Part shown: positions 42,141 through 54,281 of the stretch, piece after piece
Position numbering within the stretch: position 1 is the first letter of the stretch
Layout: each line of letters opens with the position of its first letter
Origin: Diplosphaera chodatii
Taxonomy: Eukaryota > Chlorophyta > Trebouxiophyceae > Prasiolales > Stichococcaceae
Direction: 5' to 3'
Assembly (NCBI GenBank): GCA_032358165.1
Contig: JAALGY010000013.1
Coordinates: 467,317-531,316 of the forward strand
Length of the DNA: 64,000 nt
The notes under the pieces: model-generated
Told to the model about the DNA's origin: nothing
The model's input: only the letters and a program-made list of their open reading frames with translations
Database searches by the model: none
Translations under genes and position numbers: made by a program

Positions 42141-45100
42141 ATGGCACACGTTGCCTACAGGGATGGCGGCACATTGGAGGAACAATTCTTTGGCAAGGTA
42201 CAGAGGCTGCTGGAGTTTGTGGCTGATCCCCACATGCCCATTGCAGCAGCAGCCGTGGCGGCGCTGTACCAGTGCGTCCAGGATGCCGCTGCGGTGCGAC
42301 GCTTTGTCCGAGTTTGGCGCTGTAGGGGATGTTGGCGCGCCAGCTTGCCTGTATCGTCGAGAAGCGCACAACGTAGGCAGTCCTGGGCGCACCTGCACAT
42401 ACTGACGCACTGCAGCGCTGCGTACAAACCAAATACCGGGCTGTGCTGCCTGCAGGATGCCGAGCTGCAGGAGCCGCTGGGCCACGTGCTGAGGGGGATG
42501 CTGCGTGCGGGGGAGCGGCTGGGCGCAGCACTGCGGCGGCCGGGCTTCGTGGCCGCAGCGGCGGGATGGGACCCAGAGGCGACTCCCGCCCTGTGCATCT
42601 TGGCGGTGGCTAGCCATGCTGCCTACCCGCACGACTCGGGAGGCACCAGCGACAGCACACACCTGCACCTGCAGCCAGCGGGTGTGCACTGCCTCAGGTA
42701 TGCGCAGCGAATGGCACAGCTGTGTGGCCCTTCGCTGTGAAGGTTTGTGGTTGCCAACAAGCAGCACTGCACCTGCTCCAGGTTCCTGTCGGATGGCGGT
42801 TCCGTGCCGCTGCTTACGGCGGAGGCAGCAGCGCTGTACGCCACTCAGCTGGCGAGGACATGCTACCAGGCGGGCAGGCAGCCGGGCAGTGACGAGGCGA
42901 CCCTGGTGCGGCTTCTGCACCACTGCAGCGGAGCGCTCAGCGCCGACGTCACGTCCGCTACTGTGCCGGCGGCGCCAAATGCTGCAGCGGCTGCTGGTAC
43001 CGCCAAGGTCTTGCCAGGGCACGCTGCACAGGCAGCAGCAGCTCCGGCAGCGGATGACAGTGCTGCATGTGCGGACATTGCTGGCCGGCGGTCAGCTGCA
43101 CCAGCAGCACAGTCGGTTCCCTCGGCCGGCAGCTTGGGCAGCGTCAGTCCCGGGCAGCCAGATGTGCGGCAGCCAGTGGACCAGCTCGGGGCTCACAAGC
43201 CGCAGCGGCTGCCCCAGCTGCCTGGTGACGAGCCGCAGCCAAAGTGGATGTCGATGTGGTCTCCAGCGGTGGCCACCGCCATGCAGGTGCGTCTACAAAC
43301 GAGGTCTGCTGCAAACATGAAAGCAGGGCTTTGCACTCGGGCCGGACATTTTGCAGGTTTCCTTTCTGGCAGCTTTGCATACATGTGCACTGTTTGCTGC
43401 TCAGACAGAAGTGACGCCTGTCTCGAGGCAATGCTCTGGTGAACAGGCACTGATGTGTATGAAGCCGAGGCGTGCCCCTGAAGATGCTAGCACTGGAGAA
43501 GGCAGTCTCCCGGGAGCCTCCCGAGTGGCAACTGCTGCATTGGTTGCTGGCGGCCAAGCTCTGCTGGCCCACGAGGCTGCCCTGCAGCGGGGCTCATCCA
43601 TCAGCAGGTGCACCGACTGGGTTAGTCGGCATTGAACAATCATCGAGTGATTGGCAGCTACCTAGCGTGACTCCCACAGGCAGCTGTAGTGGGTGGCATA
43701 TATATCCACTGCGCGCTGCTGTCGCTGCACCAAATCGTGTGCAAATGCAAAGTATTTAACATATTCTACATTTTCTGCTCTGGTGTTTGCAGATATGTGG
43801 TGCATGTTGCGTGGGTCCATAGCTGCAAACGCTGTCAGAACCGTAGCTGATGTTGACCTGGCACCATGCAGCCTCAAGGTGCTGGAGACGCTCGTCGATG
43901 TGCTGCGGATGGCGGAAGTCACGTCAGAGCAGCGCCATGCGCTCGTCAGCAGCCTGGTTGGTGCAGTGCACGACGTGCTGCACACGCTGCCAGCAGAGGG
44001 CTCCGGTACCCTGCCAACCGCATCTCAGGTGATTGGTGCACGGAGATCATGCCACATACGGGTAGCCCTGCAACACCTTCCGCCGACCTGCAGCTACCGT
44101 GAAGCACTTCAGTGGCTTGCATTTGCAGCAGCAACCAGTCTTGGCATCTGCAACGGCAACCAAACTCGGCGGTGCTGAAGTCTCATGTATGTCATGTGTG
44201 TGTGCTGGTAAGGCGATGGCGCTGGGGAGGCTGGCAAGTGTGGTACACTGGGCGGCCGGCTGCACTTCAAGGTCGTACTTCCGCAGCCAGGAAGGGACGC
44301 TCCGGGACGAGCTGGCAGCAGCAACAGCAGCCGCGCTGTCATTTGCGGCGCGCTGGGCACGCGAGCTCGAGACCGGCGGTGCCGCCGGTCCCTGCAGCAG
44401 CACTGGCGCGAGCGAATGCAGCTACGGCAGCCGTCCGACCGGTGCCAGCACACAGCAGCAGCCGCCGCCATTGTCAGGGCAGCAGCAGCAGCAGCAGCGG
44501 CAGCGTTGCCTGCAGCAGGCGGCGTTCGAGCTGTCGCAAGCCGCAGAGCTGCTGCTGTGGCGGCCGCCTGCCGCAGCTGGCCTGGAGGCCCTGGCGCGAA
44601 AGCCGGTGCCGCGCCTGCTAGCAAGCCTCGCGGCGCACTGCCGCATCAACGCCAAATCCTTGCAGCGGCACGTGCAGGTGACTGGGTCGTTTTGTGGTCT
44701 GACTGCTGGCATGCATACCTGCTTACGCTGCGCTCTGGCTTTGCAGTAAGCGCGATCCGTCTTTGTTGCGCAACCGCACATTCGTCGCTGTGCTGCAGGC
44801 CAGGCTCGACATGTTGACAGCAGTGTGGGGGCATCTGTGCAGGCGTGTGCAGAGGAGGAGGAGGAAGAGGAGGCTGCCGTACTGATGGACTTCATGGCAG
44901 ATTTGATGAGGGCTGCTGCGGCGCTGGAGACGGCAGTCGGGACGGTGGCGGCGGCCGCCGAGCACACCAAGCGGCGGCAGCCGTCTCCGGAGCTTGTCGC
45001 AGCGTGCTTCGAGGCGACCTGCTCTGCGCTGGGTGCGCTGGCTAAATTGCCTCGGTGCTGCAGCCTGCAGACATGCATAGCGTCTCTGCCGTCATGGCTG

Positions 45101-47370
45101 CCCTAGCTCAGTGTCACACCAAACGGTTCTCAGCACCGCCCCGCAACCGGGCTCGTCTGTCGGCGTGGTCACAGGAGTGACGATGCTGCACTTTGGCGCC
45201 TTGCGCCACCTGCCGCCAAGGGTCACACCCGCCCACAAGGAGATGCTACTGGAGCTGCAGGTGAGCGCAGCAGTTGCTGACTCTGAGGCTGTACACTGCT
45301 GAACTGGTTGTAGTCGCGTCATGGAGCAGGCAGCTCACAGCAGGTCCTGCGCCGTACCACTAGCTCATGATTCTAAAGATGCAATGGTGCTAGCTGTCAA
45401 TTATATGGACATGCTGAACCCTGCCTGTGCAGCGGCGGGCAGAGCTCGCATTGAGACTGGTGCGTGCATGTGGTCATCCTGCGGCATGCATGGGCCGCAC
45501 CATGACCAACTTCCTGCTGATGGTGGCTACAATCATGTCGCACCTGCAGTACGCCCTTGACTTTTCGTCTACTGCAATGCTGCATGCTTCCTCTGTACTG
45601 TTTAGCCGGACTGCAGCTTGCTAGCAGCGCTAGCCCTGCCGACCAATAGACTGTACGCTCGTACTGAAATTCCCCGTCGAGCCTGTTGCGTCTGACCCGG
45701 CTGAGCTCTGTGCGTTTCTTTCACAGGCCGCTGCCGGCGCCAGCGTTGCAGCCGCTCCTTGCGATCCTGCAGGCACTGGCGGCGTATCTGCAGCCGCCGC
45801 GCTGTGGCGCCCTGCAGCAGCCAGGCGACACTCCCACCACGCCAGATGTCCTCTGCCACTGGGCGGAGGTCGTCAACAACGTCACCCTGGTGCGCCACGG
45901 CATGCACCTGGTTTATGGCTGCCCTGTGCTGCTGTGTATTTACATTCGGATCAGGTGCAGGCCAGCAGATATGACACTGGCCACATAGAGCGTGCAAAAC
46001 TCTGCGGGTGGCCAAATGTCAAGATGTCCATGTCGGCTAGCAGGGCAGCATTTCGGGGGGTCAGTGTGCCGGCTCAGGCTGCGCAGTCGATGACCCATCT
46101 TTGCATGTGCTCGAAGCACGAGGGCTCACTGCCGGCTTGGACAGCAGCAACATCTCATTAAAGTGTGGCGGGCAGCAGCTGACAGCTGCCCTACAGCGGC
46201 GCGTCGGGTGGTCGTCCTTGTGTCATCGTGACTGCGGTCATGGAGACTTCTGCGCTCGTGTGCTTTGACCAGGAGTTGGAGGGGAAGACGTCAGCAGCGC
46301 GCCAGTCGCTGATTACCAGGGGACTGCAAGAAGTCAGCGACGCCCTTGGAGCTTGGCGGACGCGACCCTGGCAGCCAGCCGTGCCGCAGCTGCTGCCAGC
46401 TGCGGCGGCGCAGCGGCTGTCCCGATGCGGACGCAGGCCACAGCCGACGCCGCCATGCGGGAACTCCTGGTGGGCATCATGCCGCACTTTTGTGCAACAT
46501 GAGCTGGACCCTGCTCCTGATTCGGCAACCGAATGATGGTCGTCACCTGACAGCTGGCAGTCACAGCCATTTGCAGTGGGAAACGTCAAAGTGGCGCCTC
46601 CTGCCAACCTGCTGAGCGCTGATGCATGTGGTTTGCTGCGCTGAGCCTGACCCTGTCGCTGAGCCAGGTTGCATCCAGGTGGTTTGAAGTGTGTCATGAT
46701 CTGTCCACACATGCTGCAGGCTGCTGAGGAGGGGGAGAAAGCAGCGGCAGCGGCGCCCAGCAAGGCGGCCGAGAAGCGCGCCCGCAAGAAGGCCGCCGCC
46801 CGGGCTGCTGCTGCTGCTGCAGCTGCTACTGCATCACAGCCCGCTGCTGACCTGCAGCACCGTGCTCAGCCCAATACTGTGCCTTCGGATGCTGCATCTG
46901 ATGGCGGCGATCTGGCAGCCGCAGATGCAGCCAGCAGCCTGCAATGCATGAGTTTGGCGGACGCCGCCGCACAGCCTGCAGATTTGGGGCAGGTTGGCAG
47001 CGTCCCTGCAGCAGCAAAAGCGGTCGATCCGCAGCAACAGCCCAAGCAGCCACCGCCATGGATGCTGTGCCCCATCACAAAGGTGTAAATGCAGATGCTG
47101 GGCACGCTGTTGCACCAGCACGTGAATGCCTGCTGCCGCACCATCATTAGCACCTGGCACTGTATGTCATTTCGAGCTTTCACACTGCAGAATGTGATGG
47201 TGCGGGCGACGCTGTGTGTCGGCGACGGCCACAGCTATGACGGTCCAGCACTCTGTGAGTGGCTGGAGACCCACGACACATCACCAGTTACAGGGCAGCC
47301 GCTGGTGACGAAAGACCTGCTGCCGAACCATGCGCTGCGGCAGATCATTGAGGCTTCGGGTCGAGGATGA
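42141..47370 (+). CDS. U-box domain protein, tandem copy A
   Basis: Thirteen exons: 42141-42293, 42456-42697, 42782-43286, 43405-43607, 43872-44028, 44213-44677, 44843-45032, 45175-45260, 45433-45536, 45727-45889, 46273-46491, 46720-47082, 47191-47370; 1009 aa if all are joined. The C-terminal U-box (PPPWMLCPITK, VMVRATLCVGDGHSYDG, TSPVTGQPL, LLPNHALRQIIE) suggests an E3 ubiquitin ligase that binds an E2. The long N-terminal part is Ala/Leu-rich helices, possibly armadillo-like, interrupted by low complexity. Compared with copy B, exon 46273-46491 is read in another frame in its second half, and the next splice junction is shifted to match. Exon 44213 uses an AAG acceptor. The acceptor at 42167 would match the phase of exon 2 of copy B, so an upstream first exon is possible. 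Confidence 0.7.
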
Positions 47371-48678
47371 TTGCTGCTGCTTGTCGGCTAACGCTGGCAG
47401 CAGCAATCTGTGCACTGGGGCCGCCATGGCCATGGAACACCGGCCTTTCCTGACCCAGGTGCACACCATCTTGCTTTGGCTCCCGTCATTTCAGGGCAAA
47501 GCCATCTGAGTTTGGTGTGTCAGCGGCCAGTCGACTAGCCGACACTGCGGTCCAGAAGCCTGCACATACCGGCAACTGCATAATTCCTTCAAATCACCGC
47601 AGATTGGATCGGCTGCCGCAGGCGACGCCGTGCTGCAGGCGACCCAACAGCGGCTGGCAGAAGCAGAGGCGGCGGCATGCGCAGCGCGCGCAGTGCAGCG
47701 AACCAGCAAGTCAGCATCCACAGGTGGAAAATCAGAGCATAGTGGCATGCTATACTGGATGGTGCGCCCCTTGTCTCAACCACAGCAGAACAGTCTGCAA
47801 TGCAATCATCCAAGCGCCGGTCTTTGTGGCTGGCTGCAGGTGTCATTACAGTGCTGCGGGCATGGTGCGGCAGAGGCACAGCTGTGGACAGCCACAGCCT
47901 GGCAGCTAGCCTCAGCGCCACCTGCCGCATGCTGCGTGTCGCGCGAGCGCAGCAGAGTGCAAAGTTGATTACAGCCGCCGCGGCGTCGGCAGTGCATATG
48001 CATCCATCAATGCTGGCCAGCAGCCAGGGCCGTGGATGGCTTGCCGCATGGCCGGCGAGTGTAAAACAGTGGTGATGTGGAGCGCTGTCCTGTCTGTGGC
48101 AGCCACACTGCCCACAGGACAGGTTCAGCCGTGGCGGCATGTTGCTGCGGGGCTGCCGTGACGCGTGCGGCGGTCACACGGCAGCCGCAGCAGCAGCAGC
48201 TAAACTTGGAGTTGGTTTGTGTACGTGCAATCTCTCCGATAACAACCTCATTCAGCCTTGCCCACGGACTGGCTTGCAGCAAGCATCTGCTAGGTTGCAG
48301 CAGACCCGCGCCGAGTTCAGGGATGCTGCATGCCTTGCGCGTGCATGATGATGCCTCTGAAGCTGAAACGAACACCAGCACCTGTAAGGTCTTATACGGA
48401 CACCACGGTTGCAGCTGCAGACATGCAATCACACCGCTGCTTTGCACCGTGGTCACTGGAGCTCGCCGACATGGCAGATGTCATGTCTGACACTGTCAGA
48501 CTGTCCCAGAAGACCACCTTCCGATGTCTCAACTTGCAGTCGCACTCTGACTCACTCAGTCGCACATGTTTACAGCACAGAATCAAAAAGTCATTTACGT
48601 GTAGAGAGCGGGGATCTGTAAAATTCCTTGGATGCTAGACCAGCGCTGGACTTGCGGTTGACTGCGCAGCATCACAGC
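47371..48678. other. Spacer between the U-box duplicates
   Basis: Includes a possible exon at 47604-47724 (helical frame around LQATQQRLAEAEAAACAARA) and an open frame at 47800-48075, neither linked to a family. They may be remnants of a further duplicate. Confidence 0.35.
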
Positions 48679-51600
48679 ATGGCAGCGCCTCAGGATGTGC
48701 TTGCTTGGGCACATGAGCACCAAGTGTCGTTACATGCTGAAGACTCAGACTCAGATGCAGAAGACACGACCATGCTCGCAAAGCTGGGCAGTTCGCAGCT
48801 GACGCCAGGCAACCTGCTGTGCGCGCTGCGGTACCATCATGGCAGGCAGGCTCACCACCACACGTTTGCTCTGACAACCACCTCCGCTTCTCGACACAAT
48901 GGTTGCCGACCTGCTGCAGCCATGCGAACTTCAATCACCGTGTGAACGTGGGTCCATTGGCAGGCGCATGTCATGCTCGCAGGTTCGAGGACCATCCAGA
49001 ATACCAGTACAAGGATGTATCAGAGTGCCACCGCATGCTGCGCCTGTCGGACACGCCCGACTCAACGCTTGCCGCAGCAGCCTTGGTTGCTCTGAGAGAC
49101 TGCGTCCAAGACGCCATCACTGCGGTGCGACACTTTCCCTTGCCTCATGTAGCTGATGAAATCACAAGCCGGTGCAGCAAGCCTGCAACCATTTGAACAG
49201 CAGTGTCGTCTGTGCTGCAAACGCGAGCAGTATATCCTCTCCTGCTGCTGCTGCACCTGAGGTGTCTGCACCGAGCCGCATCGCATCCACAGCTGCGGAT
49301 GTGGGAAGGGACCTGAAGCTTGGTCTCCCAGCTACGCAGGTACAGCATCCACAAAAGGCAGAGCCTGATGCCCTGGACGACATGCATATTGGTGGCGAAA
49401 TGATTGGCAGAGTGCTGCGGAGGCCGGGCGTCATAGCCAGGGCAGCGCTCTGGGACCCTGACGCTGTTCCCATTCTGTGCATCCTGGCACTAGCCATCAA
49501 CACTGCCGTCTTCATGGATAAGCCTTTTGAGGCCTGCTTGCTCCACGAGCTGGTGCCGGCGACCGCCGAATGCCTCAGGTGTGCGCATGACCAGCTTGCG
49601 TCTCGAAGTGCACAATCCTGCCATGGTGCACGCATGTGCTACTGCATATGACTGGTAAACATGGGCAGATGCATGTGCGTAAGTACGTGAGCATGCGCGT
49701 CACCTTGCAGTGCTTAGTCCGCGCAGCGTAAACAGCGTCCGCATGGCGCAGGTTTGTTGCCAACGGCGGTGCAGCCGCGCCAATATCTCCACAGGCATCA
49801 GCAATGCATGCAGCGGAGCTGGCGAGCACATGTTGCTACGTCGACGAGATCGATGACGAACAGCTCCTGCTGCAGCTGCTGCACCGCTGCAGCGCAGCAC
49901 TCAGCGCAGACGTCGCAGTTGTGCCTTCGCGAACCGAGCCTGCTGCCGCGGCGGCTGCCACAGCGAAGGCTGCAGCTGCAGATCCAGCAGAGGTGACCCC
50001 TGCTCCGCTGGTGCTGCACTACAGGCGTCAGGTGTGGCCGCTGGGATGATGCACATATATGCTGGGCAACATGATGGCCACTTGTCGGCAGCAGGAAACG
50101 GTGGCCAGCCGTCCAATGTATGCTTGCCCGGAGTGCAGGCGCTGGGGCAGCGACCCATGCGTGGCGATGCGCAGGCGCAGGAGGAGTGGCACTCGCAGTG
50201 GGCGCCTGCGGTGGCAAGCGCTCTGCAGGTGTGTCCGCCTGCCTGAGGCCCTGGCGTGATTCACGGTGCAATGAGCCTGCATCCTGTCAGCTGCGCCCTG
50301 CACAGAATGGCAGCTGGTTGTCGTCAGTGTGCATGTCTGCATGTGGTTGTCGCCCTGGCTACCCACGCGGCACTCTCAAGCGCTGGCACCTGGCACCCAG
50401 ACGCTGGCGCGGCTGTACACGGAGCGGTCAGCCGGGACGAGGGCGGGTCCGCCCAACCTGGTGCAGTCGCCCAGAGCGATGACGCCAGCCGCAGACGCAG
50501 CGTACGCTGCCGGTGTTTTGGCGATGCTGGCTCACGAGGCGGCCCTTGAGCGAGGCGTGGCCACCATCAGGTGCACTGTGCAGCCTTCTCGTTGCGCACT
50601 GCTCAGATATCCCATACAGCTATCTGTGTGCTCTGACGGCGTGCTGCAGACCACCAGGATGTCGTGGCGGGGCTCTGCAGAAGATGGGCATCATGGCACA
50701 GCATGTACACACCTGTGCAGCCACTTTTGGTGTCACTGGTCGCAGCGATGACGACGTACAGATCCTGCTGGCCCCGCTGCGACTGGGAGACTCCGCGGCG
50801 GGCGCGCAGCAGGCGCTGGTCAGCGGCCTCGTCGGCGCCGTCCGTGGCGTGCTGGACGGGCTGCCGCCAGTGGAAGGCAGCACCCTGCCGTCGGCAGCGC
50901 AGGTGCCATGTCCGTTGGGTGCTGCGAACACCTGCCATGTCACAGTATCAGTGAATGCGCCCCAGAAAGCGACAGCCCACCTGCCTCATATGTGTGCGCG
51001 TCATGCTGGTCCAATGGGCGTCATCCGACTGTGGAGGCCTGTTGCTGGGCAGGCGGCGGCCCTGAGCAGGCTGGCGGCGCTGGTCCGCCACGCACATGAC
51101 GACTGCCCGAGCGCGAGCCGCCGCCGCCGCGCCACAAGTCCCACGGTCACGTGGATCAACTGGGCGGCCACGCTCGCTGCCGCCCTGTCAGCCGCATCGT
51201 CTTGGGCACAGCTCTGCGATGTCCGAGGCCTCGCTAGCAGCGGTGAGGCAAGCACTTCTGGCCATAGCAGCCTGCAGCAGCGGCGGCGGCAGCGGTGCAT
51301 GCAGCAGGCGGCACTGCACCTGGGGAAGGCTGCGGAGCAGCTGCTGCTGCTGCCCGCTGCCGCTGTCGGCGGCATGGATGCCCTGGAGCACGGCTCGCTG
51401 CCCGACCTGCTGGACAGCCTCGCGCAGTCCTGCATGGGCTCGGACACCCTGCAGCAGTTTGTGCAGGTGCTGTGTTGCTCATAGTATGACGGCACAGCTT
51501 CAGGCCTTGGCCCTTGCCTGTGCGCCTTTTGCACAGCATGACTGTTTGAAATTGCAGATGCTTGGTCACAACATCCAAGACAGACCAAACAAATCATGTT

Positions 51601-54172
51601 GCCGGTTGCCGCCACACTTGCCAGGTGCTGCACTTTTGCTCAGGGTCGTGCTGAGGATGAGGGCCTCAGCCAAGAGGCGGTGCGGAAGGACATTCTGCGC
51701 GACCTCAAGGCAGCTGCCAGGGTGCTGGAAGCGGCTGTCACCACAATTGCAGCAGCTGCTGGGCAGCCAGCAGGCCGGCAGCTGTCAGATGACCTCGCCA
51801 TGGCCTGCTGCAACTCTGTCCAGGCCTTGCTGGGTGCGCTTGCATCCTGGGCTGGCGAGCCACACCTGCTCCATGCGATGTGCTTTTTACAGCGCTGAGC
51901 ATCAGCGCGTGCCTGGCAGGGCAGTCGTGCTGCACATGTTTTGCATGCACAGCAGTTGCACTGTCATGGCAGTTCTGTTCCACGTTGTATGCAGCCACAG
52001 CTGAGCATTCTCTGTGGTCGTTTTGCCGCAGTGGTGGCGCTGTTGCAGTACAGACACTTCCGCTTCGGGGGAGACTCGGTGGTGGAGGGCATAGAAGGTG
52101 CATGGGAAGCGATTCAGGTGAGGAGTTGCACCTGAACATAGTCCGCACAGTCTGCATGCTGTCACTGGGTGAAATGAACACGATTGCTCTGCCTCTACGT
52201 GTGCGGCATGTGTATCCACCGCCTGCACATGCCCAGGCAAGCACGGCAAGCTGACCCTGCGGAAGGTGTCACATCCAGTGCTGTTGCACCTGCACGGCAG
52301 AGCCCTGGATCGGCCTGGTTCACTTCCCCGTCTGCTCTCCTGCAGCACACTGACCAGGTCGGCACTCTTGACGTTTGCAGCGCGGTGCGGAGCTGACGGC
52401 GAGGCTGGTGCGTGCCTGCGGGGCGCGCATCGCCGAGCTGCTGGGCCGCTCAGTGGTCGCGCAGCTGATGTTCATTGCCGAGGCCTTGTCTGCTAACGAG
52501 TGCGCCCCCGCTCTTCGGAAAATGCCTGTCTGCGCAATGCTACATCAGTTGCCGCTACTGCTGATAGCGCTTCCTTGCTTCACAATATTATGCATGACTG
52601 AGCCCACAGCCGCATCCATGTGCTGCTGACTGGCTGACATTGTCTACAAATGTCACTCAGGCCGATGGCTGCTCTGGCGGTCCAGCCGCTGCTTGCGACC
52701 CTGCGAGCTGCTGCAGCACTGCTTCGGGCTTCCAGCGGTGCCGCTGCGACACTGTGGACGCAGAATGAGATCTACCAGTGCCTGGAAATCACCGGCGGCA
52801 TTGCTGAGGTGCTGCTGCCCGCTGCACATGATGATCACGGTATTTTTGTGCAGTAATTCTGCCATTTCAACAGCTTTGTGTGTGTTAGGCTTCAGCACCG
52901 TGGCATAGGATGTGAATCATGGCATACTCACAAGTGTGCACACGGACAGGTACTGAAATGATGTTGCCAAATCAAGCCCAACAGCAGATGGGCTACTGGT
53001 ACTGGCGTCGCAATTTTATGCTACCCTGATGCTTGCAGAGGGTGCCGGGAACCCCAAACCCTCCGGTCCAGCGGCTGATTGTGAGGGCACTGGAGGCAGT
53101 CGACGATGCCCTGGCAGCAGCATCACGAGCGATCACGGCAGCCGAGCGCGCCGCAGGCGCTGCCGGCCGCGCTGCCGCAGCCGCGCCTCGGACGCAGGCC
53201 GCCTCTGACGCCGCCATGCGGGAGCTGCTGGTGGGCCTCGCGCCGCTTTTTTGCAGTATGTACCGCACTGTGGTGTGCTCGAAGCATTTATGCAGGAATG
53301 TATACCAGGAAAGGCAGCAGCAGGATGTTCAGGTTGCGCGGGGCATTCTTGTGTTTGGTGCAGCGCCTACCACATCACTGTGCAGCACGCATGGCACATG
53401 TCACGCTGCGCAGAACTGTGTCCTGTTGATGACCAGACCTCCACCGCAATCAGTTCTGGGCTGTGACGTAGCATTGACTACTGCAGGCAGCTGAGGAGGG
53501 TGAGAAGGCAGCAGCAGCGGCGCCCAGCAAGGCGGCCGAGAAGCGCGCCCGCAAGAAGGCCGCCGCCAGGGCAGCAGCATCCGCAGCAGCTGCTGCTGCG
53601 CCCCAGCCTGCTGCAGAGCTGCCGCAGCATGCTCAGCCCCACGGCGTGACAGAGGATGCTGCATCCAATGAGGGCACGTTGGCAGCCACAGATGCGGCCA
53701 GCAGCCTGCAATGCATGAGTGTAGCGGACGGCGCCGCACAGCCTGCAGATGTGGGGCAGGTGAGCAGCATCGATGCAGTAGCGAGAGCGGCCGCTCCGCA
53801 GCAACAGCCGCAGCAACAGCACCAGCAGCAGCCGAAGCTGCCACCGCCATGGATGCTGTGCCCCATTACGAAGGTGTGAAATGCAGATGCTTGATGGACA
53901 GGGCGAGGTCACGTCGTTACATCAGCACATCAATGCCTACTGCCGCATCGTGTGCACCTGGCACCACTTCAGTTCGAGTGTGCACAATGCAGAATGTGAT
54001 GGTGCGAGCAACGCTGTGCGTTGGCGATGGCCACAGCTACGACGGGGTAGCAATCTGTCAGTGGCTACAGACCCACAGCACATCACCCGTCACGGGGCAG
54101 CCGCTAGCGACAAAAGACCTGCTGCCGAACCACGCCCTACGGCAGATCATCGAGGCTGCAGGTCCGCAGTGA
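48679..54172 (+). CDS. U-box domain protein, tandem copy B
   Basis: Fourteen exons: 48679-48830, 48983-49124, 49340-49578, 49752-50228, 50401-50570, 50746-50902, 51053-51466, 51644-51833, 52032-52117, 52381-52487, 52661-52808, 53039-53255, 53491-53873, 53993-54172. Exons 190, 86, 157 and 180 nt long match copy A exactly. The U-box reads PPPWMLCPITK,  VMVRATLCVGDGHSYDG, TSPVTGQPL, LLPNHALRQIIE. Upstream of it a Lys/Arg-rich stretch (KAAEKRARKKAAAR) is shared with copy A. Exon 49752-50228 does not keep phase: it needs either a one-base frameshift or removal of a 32-base segment (gtgacc...ctacag, about 49994-50025), which is short for an intron. Function is inferred as an E3 ligase. The first exon (MAAPQDVLAWAHEHQ) has an acidic DSDSDAED patch. 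Confidence 0.7.
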
Positions 54173-54281
54173 GACAATCGCAGCTCGAGCCAGCGGATCG
54201 CAAGAAACGGCAGCTGCTGTACCCGCAAACCCAGGTCTTGGTGGCAGCCCTGGACCCCACTGTCACCTTGCCCAGCCGCTG

